DNA of 64,000 nt from Fontisubflavum oceani (GTDB lineage Bacteria; Pseudomonadota; Alphaproteobacteria; Rhodobacterales; Rhodobacteraceae): assembly GCF_030407165.1 (NCBI RefSeq), contig NZ_CP129111.1:3410001-3474000 (forward strand), read 5' to 3'. Made by a program: the position numbers and the translations under genes. The notes beneath the pieces are model-generated. The model searched no databases. It saw only the letters and a list, made by a program, of their open reading frames with translations, and had not been told where the DNA came from. Positions 62,946-64,000 of this stretch are shown piece by piece; positions within the stretch are counted from its first letter, which is position 1; each line of letters starts with the position of its first letter.

Positions 62946-63286
62946 CCTTCCAGCCCGCCATTCTTTCAGGATACCGCCTCATGTGGATACTTGTGATGTT
63001 CGACTTGCCCACCGACACCAAGCCGCAGCGCAAAGCGGCCACGGATTTCCGCAACTTCCTGCTCGACGAGGGGTTCGAGCGGAGCCAGTTTTCAGTCTAT
63101 GCCCGGTTTGTGAATGGCAAGGAGGCGTTTCAAACCCGGGTGACCCGTATCGAACGGAACCTCCCTGCGATGGGCGACATTCAGATCCTGAACTTCACGG
63201 ATCGTCAGTATCGAGATATCATTCATTTCTCAGATCAAGGGCGGCGCGCGGCGCGCAAGAATCCAGAGCAATTGGTGATGTTTTGA
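62942..63286 (+). CDS. cas2: CRISPR-associated protein Cas2
   Basis: Cas2 (114 residues) forms the adaptation complex with Cas1. It has the small ferredoxin-like fold, with MWILVMFDLPTDTKPQRKAA at the first strand containing the conserved aspartate, and FERSQFSVYARFVNGKEA. No csn2 or cas4 gene follows, so the system is subtype II-C. The array starts 73 bases after the stop. Confidence 0.95.
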   Translation: MTFQPAILSGYRLMWILVMFDLPTDTKPQRKAATDFRNFLLDEGFERSQFSVYARFVNGKEAFQTRVTRIERNLPAMGDIQILNFTDRQYRDIIHFSDQGRRAARKNPEQLVMF

Positions 63287-63317
63287 AGATAATTGAGTGG
63301 ATTTGCGCAACAAGGAA

Positions 63318-63353
63318 CCGTGTATCCTCCTGTAAAAACAAGAAGATACACGG
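63318..63353. repeat. Stem-loop between cas2 and the CRISPR array
   Basis: CCGTGTATC (63318-63326) and GATACACGG (63345-63353) form a perfect 9-bp inverted repeat with an 18-base loop that has its own small TGT/ACA stem. It lies six bases before the first repeat. In the crRNA direction (minus strand) it lies just after the last repeat, where it could end or protect the array transcript; on the plus strand it follows cas2. Confidence 0.6.
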
Positions 63354-63359
63354 CGATCC

Positions 63360-63924
63360 AGTTTAGTCATTCAGAATTCGAGGTCCAGCCGCAACACTAT
63401 TCGCCCTCACCAAAGAGGATGATTGAGTTTAGTCATTCAGAATTCGAGGTCCAGCCGCAACGATACGTCGCTGCATACGGCTGCGCGTGGCAGTTTAGTC
63501 ATTCAGAATTCGAGGTCCAGCCGCAACAGCCTTTACCGACCTGTTGATGGGCTGGCCTAGTTTAGTCATTCAGAATTCGAGGTCCAGCCGCAACGGCGAC
63601 GGTGCGCAAGTCTTCCCAGAACTCAGTTTAGTCATTCAGAATTCGAGGTCCAGCCGCAACGATCTTCTTCCGCGAAAGATGAAATCCAAGAGTTTAGTCA
63701 TTCAGAATTCGAGGTCCAGCCGCAACTTGACTGCTGGCGCATCAGTCGCGTGAAGCAGTTTAGTCATTCAGAATTCGAGGTCCAGCCGCAACCCTGTGCC
63801 GAGGCTGGAGCAATCGCTGCGAAGTTTAGTCATTCAGAATTCGAGGTCCAGCCGCAACACGGTTGGTCATGGAGCAGCCCAGATGCGCAGTTTAGTCATT
63901 CAGAATTCGAGGTCCAGCCGCAAC
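63360..63924 (-). CRISPR. CRISPR array: nine identical 36-nt repeats, eight spacers
   Basis: The nine repeats start at 63360, 63426, 63492, 63559, 63625, 63691, 63757, 63823 and 63889 and appear identical. Spacers are 30 nt, except the third (63528-63558, 31 nt). Read on the minus strand the repeat begins GTTGCGGCTGGACC and ends GAATGACTAAACT, the usual II-C orientation. That this is the transcribed strand follows from the anti-repeat in the tracrRNA. TGGACC-N16-TAAACT inside the repeat resembles a promoter. No degenerate end repeat and no AT-rich leader is visible on either side within the window. Confidence 0.95.
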
Positions 63925-64000
63925 CGTTGCCTGCATCCCCTCGCATGGCCCAGCAACCGGACGCACAGACTCGGATGCCGAACAGCTAGTCGACATCCCG

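Noticed and set aside
63293..63989. Short proteins with repeated FSHSEFEVQPQ motifs
   Set aside because: They are translations of the CRISPR repeats, not genes.

Overview
The window looks like a chromosome segment of an alphaproteobacterium of the Rhodobacteraceae (Roseobacter group). The evidence is the gene content: a xsc-pta/tauABC/tauR taurine cluster, a narR-usp-narK-narK-narGHJI nitrate respiration cluster with FNR boxes, a split histidine operon, a TAXI-TRAP transporter, and high-GC DNA with heavily GC-biased third codon positions. This assignment rests on gene content and protein resemblance, not on a search.

Layout. 1-12.1 kb: taurine and probably N-methylated taurine catabolism. 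It holds the end of xsc, pta, tauCBA (minus strand), a class III aminotransferase, two tandem dimethylglycine-dehydrogenase-like FAD/folate enzymes, and the MocR-type regulator tauR. 12.1-24.5 kb: anaerobic nitrate respiration, with an FNR-family regulator without cysteine cluster (narR) divergent from usp, two NarK transporters, narGHJI and a parvulin. Two perfect FNR boxes lie between narR and usp. 24.6-30.5 kb: a DUF2478 gene, then hisB-hisH-(DUF2147)-hisA-(Hint protein)-hisF-hisE. 30.5-33.4 kb: housekeeping genes ending in rlmB, a glyoxalase-fold protein and tRNA-Tyr(GTA).

33.4-45.8 kb looks like a decayed genomic island. The 3' end of tRNA-Tyr is repeated imperfectly at 45761-45783, and both copies are followed by related DNA. 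Between them lie an OLD-like ATPase remnant, a lysR-TAXI-TRAP-ridA transport unit, an integrase fragment, an outer membrane porin with a serine hydrolase, a cut-off mechanosensitive-channel gene, and two alpha/beta hydrolases. 46.2-54.0 kb is one tight operon of seven genes: an ABC carbohydrate-type importer, a tandem glycerophosphodiesterase, a LacI regulator and an inositol-monophosphatase-like enzyme. Together these suggest uptake and breakdown of a glycerophosphodiester, possibly glycerophosphoinositol. 54.2-57.4 kb is a large autotransporter.

58.3-63.9 kb is a complete type II-C CRISPR-Cas locus: tracrRNA (minus strand, with anti-repeat and terminator), cas9, cas1, cas2, and an array of nine identical 36-nt repeats. 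The anti-repeat shows that crRNAs are read from the minus strand, opposite to the cas genes. The repeat end contains a promoter-like sequence, as known for Neisseria type II-C arrays.

Six otherwise conserved genes (pta, the aminotransferase, the first FAD enzyme, narG twice, an alpha/beta hydrolase, an ABC permease) carry single frameshifts. They most likely reflect sequence errors, so these genes are annotated as spanning CDSs.
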